Source: Caballeronia ptereochthonis (GTDB lineage Bacteria > Pseudomonadota > Gammaproteobacteria > Burkholderiales > Burkholderiaceae). Taken from it: a stretch of DNA of 64,000 bases. The notes under the pieces were generated by a model that made no database searches, was not told the DNA's origin, and saw only the letters and a list, made by a program, of their open reading frames with translations. Positions 25,382 to 34,084 of this stretch are shown piece after piece (position 1 is the stretch's first letter; each line of letters starts with the position of its first letter). The stretch lies in NCBI RefSeq assembly GCF_001545075.1, contig NZ_FCOB02000010.1, positions 155,834 through 219,833 of the forward strand, in the 5' to 3' direction. The position numbers and the translations under genes were made by a program.

Positions 25382-26548
25382 ATGAACACCATTCAACTCC
25401 CGACTCCTGCCGGAGCGCTCGAGCGCTACACGCTCGTGGGCACGCCGCTGCAGGTCGGCCGCCCGGCCGCCCCCTTCAATCGCATCGCGCTGTCGGCCGC
25501 GCACGTCGTCGCCGATCCGTTCGCGGACGTCGATCCGTCCAGCGGCGGCAAGATCGACTGGGACAAGACGCTCGAATATCGCCGCTATCTGGCCAGCCTC
25601 GGTCTGGGCATCGCAGAGGCGATGGACACTGCGCAGCGCGGAATGGGCCTCAGCTGGCAAGAGTCGCTGCAGTTGATCCGCCGCACGCGCGCGGAGCTCT
25701 CCGACAGCCGTGTGCCCGTCTTCAACGGCTGCGGCACGGACCACCTCGATCCCGCATCGGTCGATTCGCTCGACGCCGTCGTCGATGCCTATCTGCAACA
25801 GGTCGACGCGATCCAGACCGCCGGCGGGCGTCTGATCCTGATGGCCAGCCGGGCGCTCGCGCGCGTGGCCCGTTCGCCCGACGACTATGTCTCGGTGTAC
25901 CGCCGCGTGCTCGCGCAAGTGGATCAGGCGGTCATCCTGCATTGGCTGGGCGACATGTTCGATCCCGCTCTGGCCCGCTACTGGGGCACCGACGATCTGA
26001 CGGCCGCGCGCGACGTGGCCCTGCAGGTCATGACGGAGTCCGCGGACAAGGTCGACGGCATCAAGGTCTCCCTGCTCGACAAGCAACGCGAGATCGACAT
26101 GCGCCGCCTCCTGCCGGCCGGCGTGAAGATGTACACCGGCGACGATTTCAACTATCCCGAGTTGATCGCCGGCGACGAGCAAAGCTATTCACACGCGCTG
26201 CTGGGCATCTTCGACGGCATCGCGCCCGCGGCCTCCGCCGCGCTCAGCGAACTGGCAGCCGGACGTCGTGATCGCTTTGACGAAATTCTGGCGCCGACGG
26301 TGCCGCTGTCGCGCCACATCTTCCGCGCGCCGACGCGCTTCTACAAAACGGGCATCGTGTTCCTCGCCTACCTGAACGGCCATCAATCGCACATGGCGAT
26401 GCTGGCCGGACAACAAGCCATGCGTCCGCTGCCGTATTTCGTCGATCTGTTCAAGCTGGCCGACGCGGCGGGCCTGCTGATGCAGCCCGAACTCGCGATC
26501 GCGCGCATGAAGACGGTCCTCGCCTGCTACGGCATATCGCAGGAATGA
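25382..26548 (+). CDS. DUF993 / dihydrodipicolinate-synthase-like protein (cluster B)
   Basis: The 388-residue paralogue of 11554-12711 shares FNRIA-SAAHVVADPF, EYRRYL, GLGIAEAMDTAQRGMGL, ILMASRALARVAR, LHWLGDMFDP and the probable Schiff-base lysine in DGIKVSLLD. The near-identical active-site stretches suggest that the two act on similar substrates. ATG 25382 (MNTIQLPTPAG) is chosen over an earlier in-frame codon at 25340. It is the family that best marks this pathway, because its biochemical role is not established. Confidence 0.85.
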   Translation: MNTIQLPTPAGALERYTLVGTPLQVGRPAAPFNRIALSAAHVVADPFADVDPSSGGKIDWDKTLEYRRYLASLGLGIAEAMDTAQRGMGLSWQESLQLIRRTRAELSDSRVPVFNGCGTDHLDPASVDSLDAVVDAYLQQVDAIQTAGGRLILMASRALARVARSPDDYVSVYRRVLAQVDQAVILHWLGDMFDPALARYWGTDDLTAARDVALQVMTESADKVDGIKVSLLDKQREIDMRRLLPAGVKMYTGDDFNYPELIAGDEQSYSHALLGIFDGIAPAASAALSELAAGRRDRFDEILAPTVPLSRHIFRAPTRFYKTGIVFLAYLNGHQSHMAMLAGQQAMRPLPYFVDLFKLADAAGLLMQPELAIARMKTVLACYGISQE

Positions 26549-26568
26549 GCAGGACTGAGGAGGCATCG

Positions 26569-27327
26569 ATGGGACAGATTCTTTCGCGCCGCGAAGGCGC
26601 GGTGCTCACGCTGGAGCTCAGCAATCCGGGCAAGGCCAATGCGCTCGACTTCGCGATGCTGGCCGCGCTCGACGAGCAGATTGCACGGATCGATGAGGAC
26701 GACACCATCCGCGCGGTCGTGCTGCGCGGCACGGCGGGCGGCGTCTTCTCGTCCGGCGCCGACATCCGCGAATGGTCGGCGCTGGACCCCCAAGCATTCG
26801 CGACCCAATGGATCGGCGAGGGCAACGCGGTGTTCCGGCGCTTCGAACGGCTGCGCTGCCCGACCGTGGCCGTCATCGAGGGACTGTGCTTCGGCGGCGG
26901 CCTGGAGCTCGCGCTGTGCTGCGATCTGCGGCTGGCGGGCACCGGCGCACGATTGCGCTTTCCGGAAGTCGCGATCGGCGCCATTCCCGGCTGGGAGGGC
27001 GGCGACCGCTTGCAGCGCATCGCGGGCCGCGGGCGCGCGCTCGAAGCGGTGCTGCTGTCGCGCGAAATCGATCCGCCGGCCGCGTTGCAGTGGGGCATCG
27101 TCAATGCCGTCTGCGCGCCGCAGGAGGTCGAAGCCCGGCTGGAAGAATGGACCGCGCGTCTGTGCCGGATATCGCCGCGCGCCGCCGCCCTGGCCAAAGC
27201 CCTGATCGTCGATGACGACAAGGATCCGCACGCAGCCTATCCGGCGGCCGCGCTCGCGGCCCGCTCCAGTCCCGACGCGGAGCTCGGCATCCGCGCCTTC
27301 TTCGCGAAGACGGCTGCCGTCTTCTGA
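26569..27327 (+). CDS. Enoyl-CoA hydratase/isomerase (cluster B)
   Basis: The 252-residue crotonase-fold protein has FSSGADI (oxyanion hole), GLCFGGGLELALCCDLRLAG and a PEVAIGAIPGWEGG segment. ATG 26569 has a perfect AGGAGG about 6 nt upstream; an ATG at 26545 that overlaps the DUF993 stop is less well placed. It would hydrate or isomerise a CoA-bound intermediate. Its cluster A counterpart is 16729-17487, which is only distantly similar. Confidence 0.87.
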   Translation: MGQILSRREGAVLTLELSNPGKANALDFAMLAALDEQIARIDEDDTIRAVVLRGTAGGVFSSGADIREWSALDPQAFATQWIGEGNAVFRRFERLRCPTVAVIEGLCFGGGLELALCCDLRLAGTGARLRFPEVAIGAIPGWEGGDRLQRIAGRGRALEAVLLSREIDPPAALQWGIVNAVCAPQEVEARLEEWTARLCRISPRAAALAKALIVDDDKDPHAAYPAAALAARSSPDAELGIRAFFAKTAAVF

Positions 27328-27331
27328 CGCC

Positions 27332-28150
27332 ATGAACATACTTTTCCAACGCACCCATCAACGATCTTTCGGCACCTGGCCGCTCAACGGGCGGCAACTG
27401 CTGGACGCGCTGCAGAGCGCCGTCGAGATCGGCTACCGCGCGATCGACACCGCGCAGCTCTACGACAACGAAATCGGCGTCGGCTCATCGCTGCGCGCCA
27501 TCGGCATCCCGCGCGACGAGTTGTGCATCACGACCAAGATCGCGCCCGCGAACGATTCCGACGAACGTTTCATGCCGTCGCTGCGCGAAAGCCTCGAGAA
27601 GCTGAAGATCGATCGGGCCGACATACTGCTGCTGCACTGGCCGCCAGCCGACGGCAACGTCGCGCCTTCGGTGCGCCGCCTCGAAGAAGCGGCACGCGCG
27701 GGCCTGACACGCCACATCGGCATCAGCAACTTCAACGCCGCGATGATGCGCGCCGCGAAAGCCGCGACGGCGCTGCCGCTCGTCACCAATCAGGTCGAGT
27801 TTCATCCGCTGCTGAACCAGCGCGTATTGCTGGACACCGCCATCGAGACCGGCATTCCGCTCTCGTCCTACTGTTCGGTCGCGCGCGGCGAGATCTTCAA
27901 ATATCCGCTCTTCGACGAGATCGGCGAGCGCTACGGCAAGTCGGCCGCGCAGGTGGCGCTGCGCTGGATCCTCCAGAACGGCGTCACGATCAGCACCATG
28001 TCGACGCGGCGCAGGAACATCGAGGCCAACTTCGACGTGATGGACTTCACGCTGTCCGGCATCGACATGAATCGCATCGACGAGCTGACCAAGACGAATT
28101 ACCGCATCGTCAATCGCGAACGGGTTCCCCATGCGCCCGAGTTCGACTGA
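27332..28150 (+). CDS. Aldo/keto reductase
   Basis: This 272-residue TIM-barrel NADPH-dependent reductase shows the AKR tetrad: Asp and Tyr in DTAQLYDNE, Lys in CITTKIA and His in LLLHWPP. It also has the family pattern IGISNFNAAMM and NQVEFHPLLNQ. It begins 4 nt after the enoyl-CoA hydratase stop. It may reduce an aldehyde or ketone made by the aldolase step, or work in the reverse direction. Cluster A lacks an equivalent. Confidence 0.87.
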   Translation: MNILFQRTHQRSFGTWPLNGRQLLDALQSAVEIGYRAIDTAQLYDNEIGVGSSLRAIGIPRDELCITTKIAPANDSDERFMPSLRESLEKLKIDRADILLLHWPPADGNVAPSVRRLEEAARAGLTRHIGISNFNAAMMRAAKAATALPLVTNQVEFHPLLNQRVLLDTAIETGIPLSSYCSVARGEIFKYPLFDEIGERYGKSAAQVALRWILQNGVTISTMSTRRRNIEANFDVMDFTLSGIDMNRIDELTKTNYRIVNRERVPHAPEFD

Positions 28151-28163
28151 TAAGGAAAACATC

Positions 28164-28628
28164 ATGAGCACTCCCCTGCTCTTCGACGAAATCGAACCCG
28201 GTCTCACCTTCACGACGTCGGGCATCGTCGTCACCGAGAGCCATGTCGTGCAGTTCGCCGGCATCTCGGGCGACTTCTTCGACGTCCACATGGACGACGA
28301 ATTCGCGCGCAGCGTCGGCTTTCCCGGTCGCGTCGCGCATGGTCTTCTGTGCCTCGCCATGGTCGACGGTCTCAAGAACCGCGCGACGACGAGCTTCGCC
28401 GCGGTCGCGACGCTGGAGTGGACTTATCGCTTTCACAAGCCGGTGCTCATCGGCGACAGGATTCAGGGGCGCATCCGCGTGCTGGACAAGCGCCCGACGC
28501 GCCGGTCCGACCGCGGCATCGTGCGCTTGCAGATCGAAGTACACAACCAGGACGGCGTGCTGATCCAGGACGGACTCAACGTGCTGATGGTCCGGGCAGG
28601 CGCGCACACGGGCAACGAGGAAAAATAA
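28164..28628 (+). CDS. MaoC-family dehydratase (cluster B)
   Basis: The 154-residue hotdog-fold hydratase shares VTESHVVQFAGISGDFFDVHMDD, GFPGRVAHGLLCLAM and VLIGDRIQ with 10149-10643 of cluster A. The Asp/His pair in DVHMDD/FAG-SGD marks the active site. ATG 28164 follows AAGGAAAAC. It is one nucleotide from the next gene, so coupled translation is likely. Confidence 0.88.
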   Translation: MSTPLLFDEIEPGLTFTTSGIVVTESHVVQFAGISGDFFDVHMDDEFARSVGFPGRVAHGLLCLAMVDGLKNRATTSFAAVATLEWTYRFHKPVLIGDRIQGRIRVLDKRPTRRSDRGIVRLQIEVHNQDGVLIQDGLNVLMVRAGAHTGNEEK

Positions 28629-28629
28629 G

Positions 28630-30177
28630 ATGAAGCGTGCAAACCTGATCGATGCGGATTCCATGGCGGCGGCGATCTTCGATGGCGCGGTCGTCGTATT
28701 GAGCGGCTCGGGCGGCGGACTGGTCGAACCCGATCACATCACCGAGGCCATCGAGCGCCGCTTTCTGCTCACGGGCCATCCGCGCGATCTCACGCTGATC
28801 CACGCCCTCGGGATCGGCGACGGCGTGACGAGCGGCATCAGCCGCTTCGCGCACGAGGGCATGGTGAAGCGGGTCATCGGCGGCCACTGGACGTGGTCCA
28901 GGCCGATGCAGAAGCTCGCCCGCGAGGAACACATCGAGGCCTACACACTGCCCGCCGGCGTGATCCAGACGCTGATACGCGAAGCCGGCGCGGGCCGTCA
29001 CGGCCTCGTCACCCACATCGGCCTGGATACCTTCGCCGATCCGCGCCACGGCGGCGGCCGCGTCAACGCCCGGGCGCAGGAAGATCTGGTCGAGGTCGTC
29101 ACGCTGGGCGGCAAGGAGCTGCTCTGGTACAAGCCCTTCGAGATCGACTTCGCCATCGTGCGTGGCACCACGGCGGATATGCAGGGCAACCTGACATCGC
29201 GTGAAGAGCCGGCCGACATCGACGCTTTCGCCGCGGCGCTCGCCGCGCACAACCGCGGCGGCCGCGTGTTCGCGCAGGTGCGCGACGTCTCCGCCACGCC
29301 GATCATGCCGGCGCGCGCGGTCACCGTGCCGGGCGTTCTGGTCGACGATATCTGCGTGTACGCCGACCAGAAGCAGACCACCGCCGCGGGCTACGATCCG
29401 GCCATCAGCGGCGAGATGCCGGCGCCCGACACGCGCACGCCGCCGCCGCTGCCCGAGGGCATCCGCTACATCATCGCGAAGCGCGCCGCGAAGGAGCTGG
29501 AACCCGGCGCCTGCGTCAACTTCGGCTACGGCCTGCCCGACGGCATTCCCGCAGTGGCGCATGCGGAAGGCGTGGACATCAGCTGGACCGTGATCGAGCA
29601 GGGATCGCACAACGGTGAACTGCTGGGCGGCGACCTGTTCGGCGCCACGCGCCATGCGAGCGCGATCCTGAAATCCAACGATCAGTTCGACCTGTTCAGC
29701 GGCGGCGGTATCGATATCGCCTTCCTCGGCATGGGCGAGCTGGACGCGCAAGGCAACGTCAACGTCTCCTGGCTGGGCGAGAACATCGTCGGACCCGGCG
29801 GGTTCGTCGACATCACGCAGCGCACGCGCAAGGTGGTCTTCTGCGGCACCTTCGAGGCGAAGGGGCTGGAGGTCGAACTGGAAGACGGACAGGTTCGCAT
29901 CCGCCGTCACGGCTCGGTTCCGAAGCTGGTCGAGCAGGTCCGCCACATCACGTTCAGCGGCAGGCGGGCGCGCGCGGACGGCCAGAAAGTGATCTACGTC
30001 ACCGAGCGCGCCGTCTTCGAGCTCGCGGCCGAGGGCTTGCGGCTGATCGAGGTCGCGCCGGGCGTGGATCTCGTCCGGGACGTGCTCGAACGCATGCCCT
30101 TCGACGTGTCCGTGCACCCGTCGTTGCGCGAGCGTGCGGAGCAGTCGTCGCAGACCGCGACCGCATCCACGAGCTGA
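28630..30177 (+). CDS. Class I CoA-transferase, acetate/propionate CoA-transferase-like (cluster B)
   Basis: The 515-residue fused alpha-beta CoA-transferase has GSGGGLVEPDHITEAIE in the N-terminal half. The C-terminal half has the probable catalytic Glu323 in VIEQGSHNGELLGG and GGGIDIAFLGMGELD. It is paralogous to 13604-15208. It activates the pathway acid to a CoA ester for the hydratase and dehydrogenase encoded beside it. ATG 28630 follows GAGGAAAAATAAG. Confidence 0.88.
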   Translation: MKRANLIDADSMAAAIFDGAVVVLSGSGGGLVEPDHITEAIERRFLLTGHPRDLTLIHALGIGDGVTSGISRFAHEGMVKRVIGGHWTWSRPMQKLAREEHIEAYTLPAGVIQTLIREAGAGRHGLVTHIGLDTFADPRHGGGRVNARAQEDLVEVVTLGGKELLWYKPFEIDFAIVRGTTADMQGNLTSREEPADIDAFAAALAAHNRGGRVFAQVRDVSATPIMPARAVTVPGVLVDDICVYADQKQTTAAGYDPAISGEMPAPDTRTPPPLPEGIRYIIAKRAAKELEPGACVNFGYGLPDGIPAVAHAEGVDISWTVIEQGSHNGELLGGDLFGATRHASAILKSNDQFDLFSGGGIDIAFLGMGELDAQGNVNVSWLGENIVGPGGFVDITQRTRKVVFCGTFEAKGLEVELEDGQVRIRRHGSVPKLVEQVRHITFSGRRARADGQKVIYVTERAVFELAAEGLRLIEVAPGVDLVRDVLERMPFDVSVHPSLRERAEQSSQTATASTS

Positions 30178-30192
30178 AGACGGAGGAAAGCG

Positions 30193-31353
30193 ATGGACTT
30201 TACGCTGAGCGACACGCAGAAAATGATGATCGAGACCGCGCGCCGCTTCGTCCGCGCCGAGCTGCAGCCGCTCGAGCAACAGGTGGAGGACGAAGGCGCG
30301 CTCGCGCCCGAGATCGCCCGTGGCCTGCAGTCCCGGGCCCGCGCGCTGGGCCTGTACGCGGTCAACATGCCCGCCGAGCTTGGCGGCGGAGGACTGAGCA
30401 CAGTCGACTCGATGCTCTGCGAGGAGCAGTTCGGGCACAGCTCCGACATCCTCGTGCGGCGCGCGTTCGGCAACGTCTACGACGCGCTTCTGGCCTGCGA
30501 GGGCGAACAGATCGAACGCTGGCTGAAACCCGCGATCCGGGGCGAGCGGACCTGCGGCCTCGCGATCACCGAAACCGGCGCGGGCTCGGACGCCCAGGGC
30601 ATCAGGACCACGGCGCGGAAGACCACGCTCGGCTGGGTGCTGAACGGCAGCAAGCACTTCATCAGCGATGCGCAATGGAGCGATTTCTTTCTGGTCTCGG
30701 CCCGCACCGGCGAGAGGGAAATTTCGCTCTTCGCGGTGGACAAAAACCTGCCCGGCTTCGTCGTCGGAAAGGATCAGCAGATGATGGGGCTGCGCGGCAC
30801 GCCCCATCACGAGCTGTTTTTCGACGACGTCCCGCTGGAGCCGATGGCCCTGATCGGACGACAGGGCGAGGGATTCAAGCTGGCGATGAACATGCTCGGC
30901 CGTGTGCGCCTGGCGCTGATCGGCGCTCGTGGGATCGGCAAGGCTGCGCACGTGCTCGAAATGATGATCGAGTACGCCCGCGACCGGCGCCAGTTCGGCG
31001 TGCGCATCGGCGACTTCCAGATGATCCAGCAGCTCATCGCCGACAGCGTGATGGAGATCAACGCGGCGCGGCTGATGCTGCTCAACACCGCCAGCATGAT
31101 GGACGCGGGACAGGACGCGCGCGACTGGATTTCGATGGTCAAGGTGCAGGCCTCCGAGACGCTGGGCCGCGTGGTCGACCGCGCGGTGCAGGTCTTCGGC
31201 GGCATGGGTTTCTGCAAGGAGCTGGCGATCGAACGCTATTACCGCGATGCCCGCGTCTACCGCATCTTCGACGGCACCTCGGAGATACATCGCTGCATCA
31301 TCGCCCGCAATGCGCTCAAGCGCGGCGCGGCCCTGTTCGACCTTCATCGCTGA
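30193..31353 (+). CDS. Acyl-CoA dehydrogenase (cluster B)
   Basis: This 386-residue FAD enzyme has the family blocks LAITETGAGSDAQGIRT, LNGSKHFISDA, and a C-terminal FGGMGFCKELAIERYYRDARVYRIFDGTSEIH. The position that is Glu in classical short-chain enzymes (YEGTSEI) is Asp here (FDGTSEI), as in some ACAD11-like members. It is the last gene of cluster B and has no counterpart in cluster A. It should introduce a C=C bond before hydration, with electrons passing to ETF. The probable start is ATG 30193 after GGAGGAAAG. Confidence 0.88.
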   Translation: MDFTLSDTQKMMIETARRFVRAELQPLEQQVEDEGALAPEIARGLQSRARALGLYAVNMPAELGGGGLSTVDSMLCEEQFGHSSDILVRRAFGNVYDALLACEGEQIERWLKPAIRGERTCGLAITETGAGSDAQGIRTTARKTTLGWVLNGSKHFISDAQWSDFFLVSARTGEREISLFAVDKNLPGFVVGKDQQMMGLRGTPHHELFFDDVPLEPMALIGRQGEGFKLAMNMLGRVRLALIGARGIGKAAHVLEMMIEYARDRRQFGVRIGDFQMIQQLIADSVMEINAARLMLLNTASMMDAGQDARDWISMVKVQASETLGRVVDRAVQVFGGMGFCKELAIERYYRDARVYRIFDGTSEIHRCIIARNALKRGAALFDLHR

Positions 31354-31806
31354 GCGCGGGCATCCGGCATGAATGCAATCTTTCAAGCCAGGGCGGTGAG
31401 TGCTTCCAATCAGATACGCGACGCGGCCAAAGCATAGACACGTAGCGCTTACGGATTGCTTGTAAAAACGCTGTGGGAAAGTCCGCTTTTGAAGGGCTCT
31501 TTCCTGGTAGCGGGCCTTGGCGAAGTGAGCCTTCGCGTTGGATTTGAGGTTGGCGCAACCGGATCTGCCATGCCGACACTACATGGTTCCAATCACGTAT
31601 CGCCTGCGTTCCTGCTCATCCAACGGGAACATTTCCGTTGATTGCAGGCGCGCGGCGCGCTCATTGCATTCGGCCTCGCGCTGCACTAGTTTTCTTATGT
31701 CGCCGAGACAACGACGCGAGCACCGATTGAAACAGTTGAGCGCGGAGGATCCGCTCGCTCTCGCCCTTCGCGAGCGGCTGTCGATGAAGCCGATGGAGCA
31801 CATACG
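31354..31806. other. Intergenic stretch after cluster B
   Basis: This 453-nt gap has no gene I can support. Short open frames on both strands show no recognisable motif. It separates the end of cluster B from an unrelated secreted protein and probably contains that gene's promoter. Confidence 0.55.
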
Positions 31807-32361
31807 ATGCGCAGTTGCGCGGCATCCATTCTGATCTTGCTGGCCTGCGCCACCGGATTGGCGGCGCAGACCAACGCCCAGGAGCGGAACATGGCCCTGA
31901 CCCTGACTTCGCACGCCTTCCACGATGGAGGCGAGATTCCCCAGCGCCACACCTGCAAGGGTGCGGACGTGTCGCCGCAGCTTGCATGGTCCGGCGTACC
32001 CGCCAACGCGAAAAGTCTCGCGCTGATCGTCGACGATCCCGACGCGCCCGACCCGGCCGCGCCACGGATGACGTGGGTGCACTGGGTGCTCTACAACATC
32101 CCGCCCACGGCGTCCGGTTTGCAGGAAGGCGTCACACCGGCCGCGCTGCCCGCAGGCACGCTGCAAGGCACCAATGACTTCCAGCGTGCCACGTATGGCG
32201 GTCCATGCCCGCCGGTCGGCCGTCATCGCTATTTCCACAAGCTGTACGCGCTCGACACGGTGCTGCCCGATCTTCACCATCCCACCAAGGCAGCGTTGGA
32301 GCAAGCGATGAAAGGCCATGTGGTGGCGCACACGGAATTGCTCGGCACATTCGGGCACTGA
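31807..32361 (+). CDS. YbhB/YbcL-family (PEBP-like) protein with signal peptide
   Basis: The 184-residue protein begins with a signal peptide (SCAASILILLACATGLAAQTNAQ). It continues as a phosphatidylethanolamine-binding-protein-like domain with DVSPQLAWSGVP, LIVDDPDAPDP, WVHWVLYNIP and the GPCPPVGRHRYFHKLYAL ligand-site motif. Bacterial members are small periplasmic or cytosolic proteins of poorly known function. It stands alone between intergenic stretches. Confidence 0.88.
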   Translation: MRSCAASILILLACATGLAAQTNAQERNMALTLTSHAFHDGGEIPQRHTCKGADVSPQLAWSGVPANAKSLALIVDDPDAPDPAAPRMTWVHWVLYNIPPTASGLQEGVTPAALPAGTLQGTNDFQRATYGGPCPPVGRHRYFHKLYALDTVLPDLHHPTKAALEQAMKGHVVAHTELLGTFGH

Positions 32362-32559
32362 TGCTGATGCGCCAAGGTCGAGCCGGCAGGTACAGCACTA
32401 CCCAGCGGGCGCAAAAAAGTACGTGCCGAAGCGGCTAAGGAGGTCCGGTGCGCCGATGAGCAATAAACCGTCCAGGTCGGACGAAGGACTTTGCGTTCGG
32501 ACCGATAACCCCGCATGGTGGGGACAATCCGTTGCGCTGCCCGTCGGCGGTCGGTCTCG

Positions 32560-32814
32560 CTATGGTCGGTCCCCAGTCAACGGTGGCTCGATGGGTCCAG
32601 CGAACAGGCCCCCATCGAAGAACGCGTCATCCAGTTCCATGATGGTGTCGTCTCCCATCAGAATGACGACGTATTCGTCTGACCCATCGCCAGGCACTTT
32701 GGAGATTTCCGCGATTGTTTGTTGGGGCGATCGCTCGTCGACGAAGCGCAACCAGTAGTAACCCGGGGCGGTTGGCCGTGTGTGTGTCCATTCCATGTCA
32801 AGCACTCTCGTCAT
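32560..32814 (-). CDS. Small hypothetical protein
   Basis: The 84-residue soluble acidic protein begins MTRVLDMEWTHTRPTAPGYYWLRF. The TxPTxPGYYWxR pattern is shared by many small proteins of unknown function, some from mobile elements. I do not recognise a catalytic motif. A second start at 32796 (MEWTHTRPT) is equally possible. It lies alone in a sparse region. Confidence 0.55.
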   Translation of the reverse strand: MTRVLDMEWTHTRPTAPGYYWLRFVDERSPQQTIAEISKVPGDGSDEYVVILMGDDTIMELDDAFFDGGLFAGPIEPPLTGDRP

Positions 32815-33112
32815 CGTTTGGCGGACTATTGCGACTACATTATCGCTCCGCGACGGCTGCTGTCTTCACGTTGGTATGTATGCCACTCACGGCTCGCGCT
32901 AACGGAAACCGTCGATGTTTTTCGGCGTGCCGGGTCGATTGCCATGCCACCAGGGACGGACGGTAACGTGCGGGCATTTCGGTAGCCCGGTAGCACGCCC
33001 GACGCCATAGACGGAGAAGAGTGCACCGACATCGGCGGGAAAACCGGGCGATGAACCTCAGGTCGATGGCCGGTTCTGCCCCGTGAGGCGCACGCTGAGC
33101 GCAAGCGTGTTA

Positions 33113-34084
33113 TCAGCCGGTTATTCCATCCCCATGACGCGCCGGTGGAAGCCCATTGAGTTCCGCCAATACATCGAAGATATGCGGCACGTATTTGTCA
33201 CCGTGCCCGAGATTGGTCGCGAGCACATAGAGCTGACGCACCGCCTCCGCAATCACGGCCGTCGAAGACTGCGCCGCCGCGAGTTGCGAATACGAGCGCA
33301 TGTCCTTGGCGGCATTGCGAATGGCGAACTGCTGGCCGCTGTCATCGCCTTCGAGCAGGTACGGAATGATGCGGTCGAACGTCTTGCTGTGCGCGCCGCT
33401 CAGGCGGCACACCGCCGCGAACTCGCTCAGGTTCAGCTTCGCCTTGGCCGCGGTCCCGAAGGCCTCGGCAAGAATGGCGCCGTTCGCCTGCGCGATGAAG
33501 TTGTGGATCAGCTTCGCGCGATAGCCCGCGCCATGCGCGCCCAGATGATGCACCGTCTCCGCGTACGCGGCCATCACCGGCCGCACGCGTTCGAGCACGT
33601 CCGCATCCCCGCCGGCCAACACGTTCAGCCGCCCTTCCCTGGCCTCCTTCGGCGTGCGATTCACCGGCGCATCGAGGAAGGCAGCGCCTTTGCCCGCGAA
33701 AGCAGCGGCCGCTTCGTCGGCGAATTCGGGATCGGCCGTCGTGCTGTCGATCACGATCAGCCCGGGATGCGCGCCCGCGAGCACGCCATCCTCCCTGAAC
33801 ACGACGTCGCGCACTTGCGGCGTTCCCGTCACGCAGATCAGCACGACGTCCGCGTTGCGCGCGAGTTCGGCGGCGCTGCGTGCTTCCGCCGCGCCTTGCG
33901 AGAGCAGCGCGTTCAGGGCGTCCCGGCTTCGATGCGCGAGCGCCGAGAGATGAAAGCCATTCTTGAGTACCTGCGCCGCGATTGCGCTGCCCATCAGTCC
34001 CAGTCCGATCATGCCGACCCGTTCGACACGCGCCGCCGATGAGTCTCGTTCATTCATGCGTTCCACGCTGCCTGTATCGTTCAT
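33113..34084 (-). CDS. 3-hydroxyisobutyrate dehydrogenase-family reductase
   Basis: The protein of about 323 residues has a Rossmann fold (GMIGLGLMGSAIAAQVL), the substrate-binding DAPVNRTPKEAREG segment and the catalytic lysine in GAGYRAKLIHNFIAQ. The family includes tartronate semialdehyde reductase (GarR), which fits this sugar-acid operon, but the exact substrate is inferred. ATG 34084 overlaps the stop of the FMN dehydrogenase gene (ATGA); a longer upstream frame overlaps that gene and is ignored. It is the last gene of the operon. Confidence 0.85.
   Translation of the reverse strand: MNDTGSVERMNERDSSAARVERVGMIGLGLMGSAIAAQVLKNGFHLSALAHRSRDALNALLSQGAAEARSAAELARNADVVLICVTGTPQVRDVVFREDGVLAGAHPGLIVIDSTTADPEFADEAAAAFAGKGAAFLDAPVNRTPKEAREGRLNVLAGGDADVLERVRPVMAAYAETVHHLGAHGAGYRAKLIHNFIAQANGAILAEAFGTAAKAKLNLSEFAAVCRLSGAHSKTFDRIIPYLLEGDDSGQQFAIRNAAKDMRSYSQLAAAQSSTAVIAEAVRQLYVLATNLGHGDKYVPHIFDVLAELNGLPPARHGDGITG

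Noticed and set aside
28576..31386. 936-codon open frame on the minus strand opposite the cluster B CoA-transferase and acyl-CoA dehydrogenase
   Set aside because: The plus-strand genes have clear families. The reverse frame is a high-GC shadow rich in Arg, His and Asp with no domain.
31316..31579. 87-residue open frame in the gap after cluster B, first considered as a transposase piece
   Set aside because: No transposase motif, inverted repeats or target duplication are visible.
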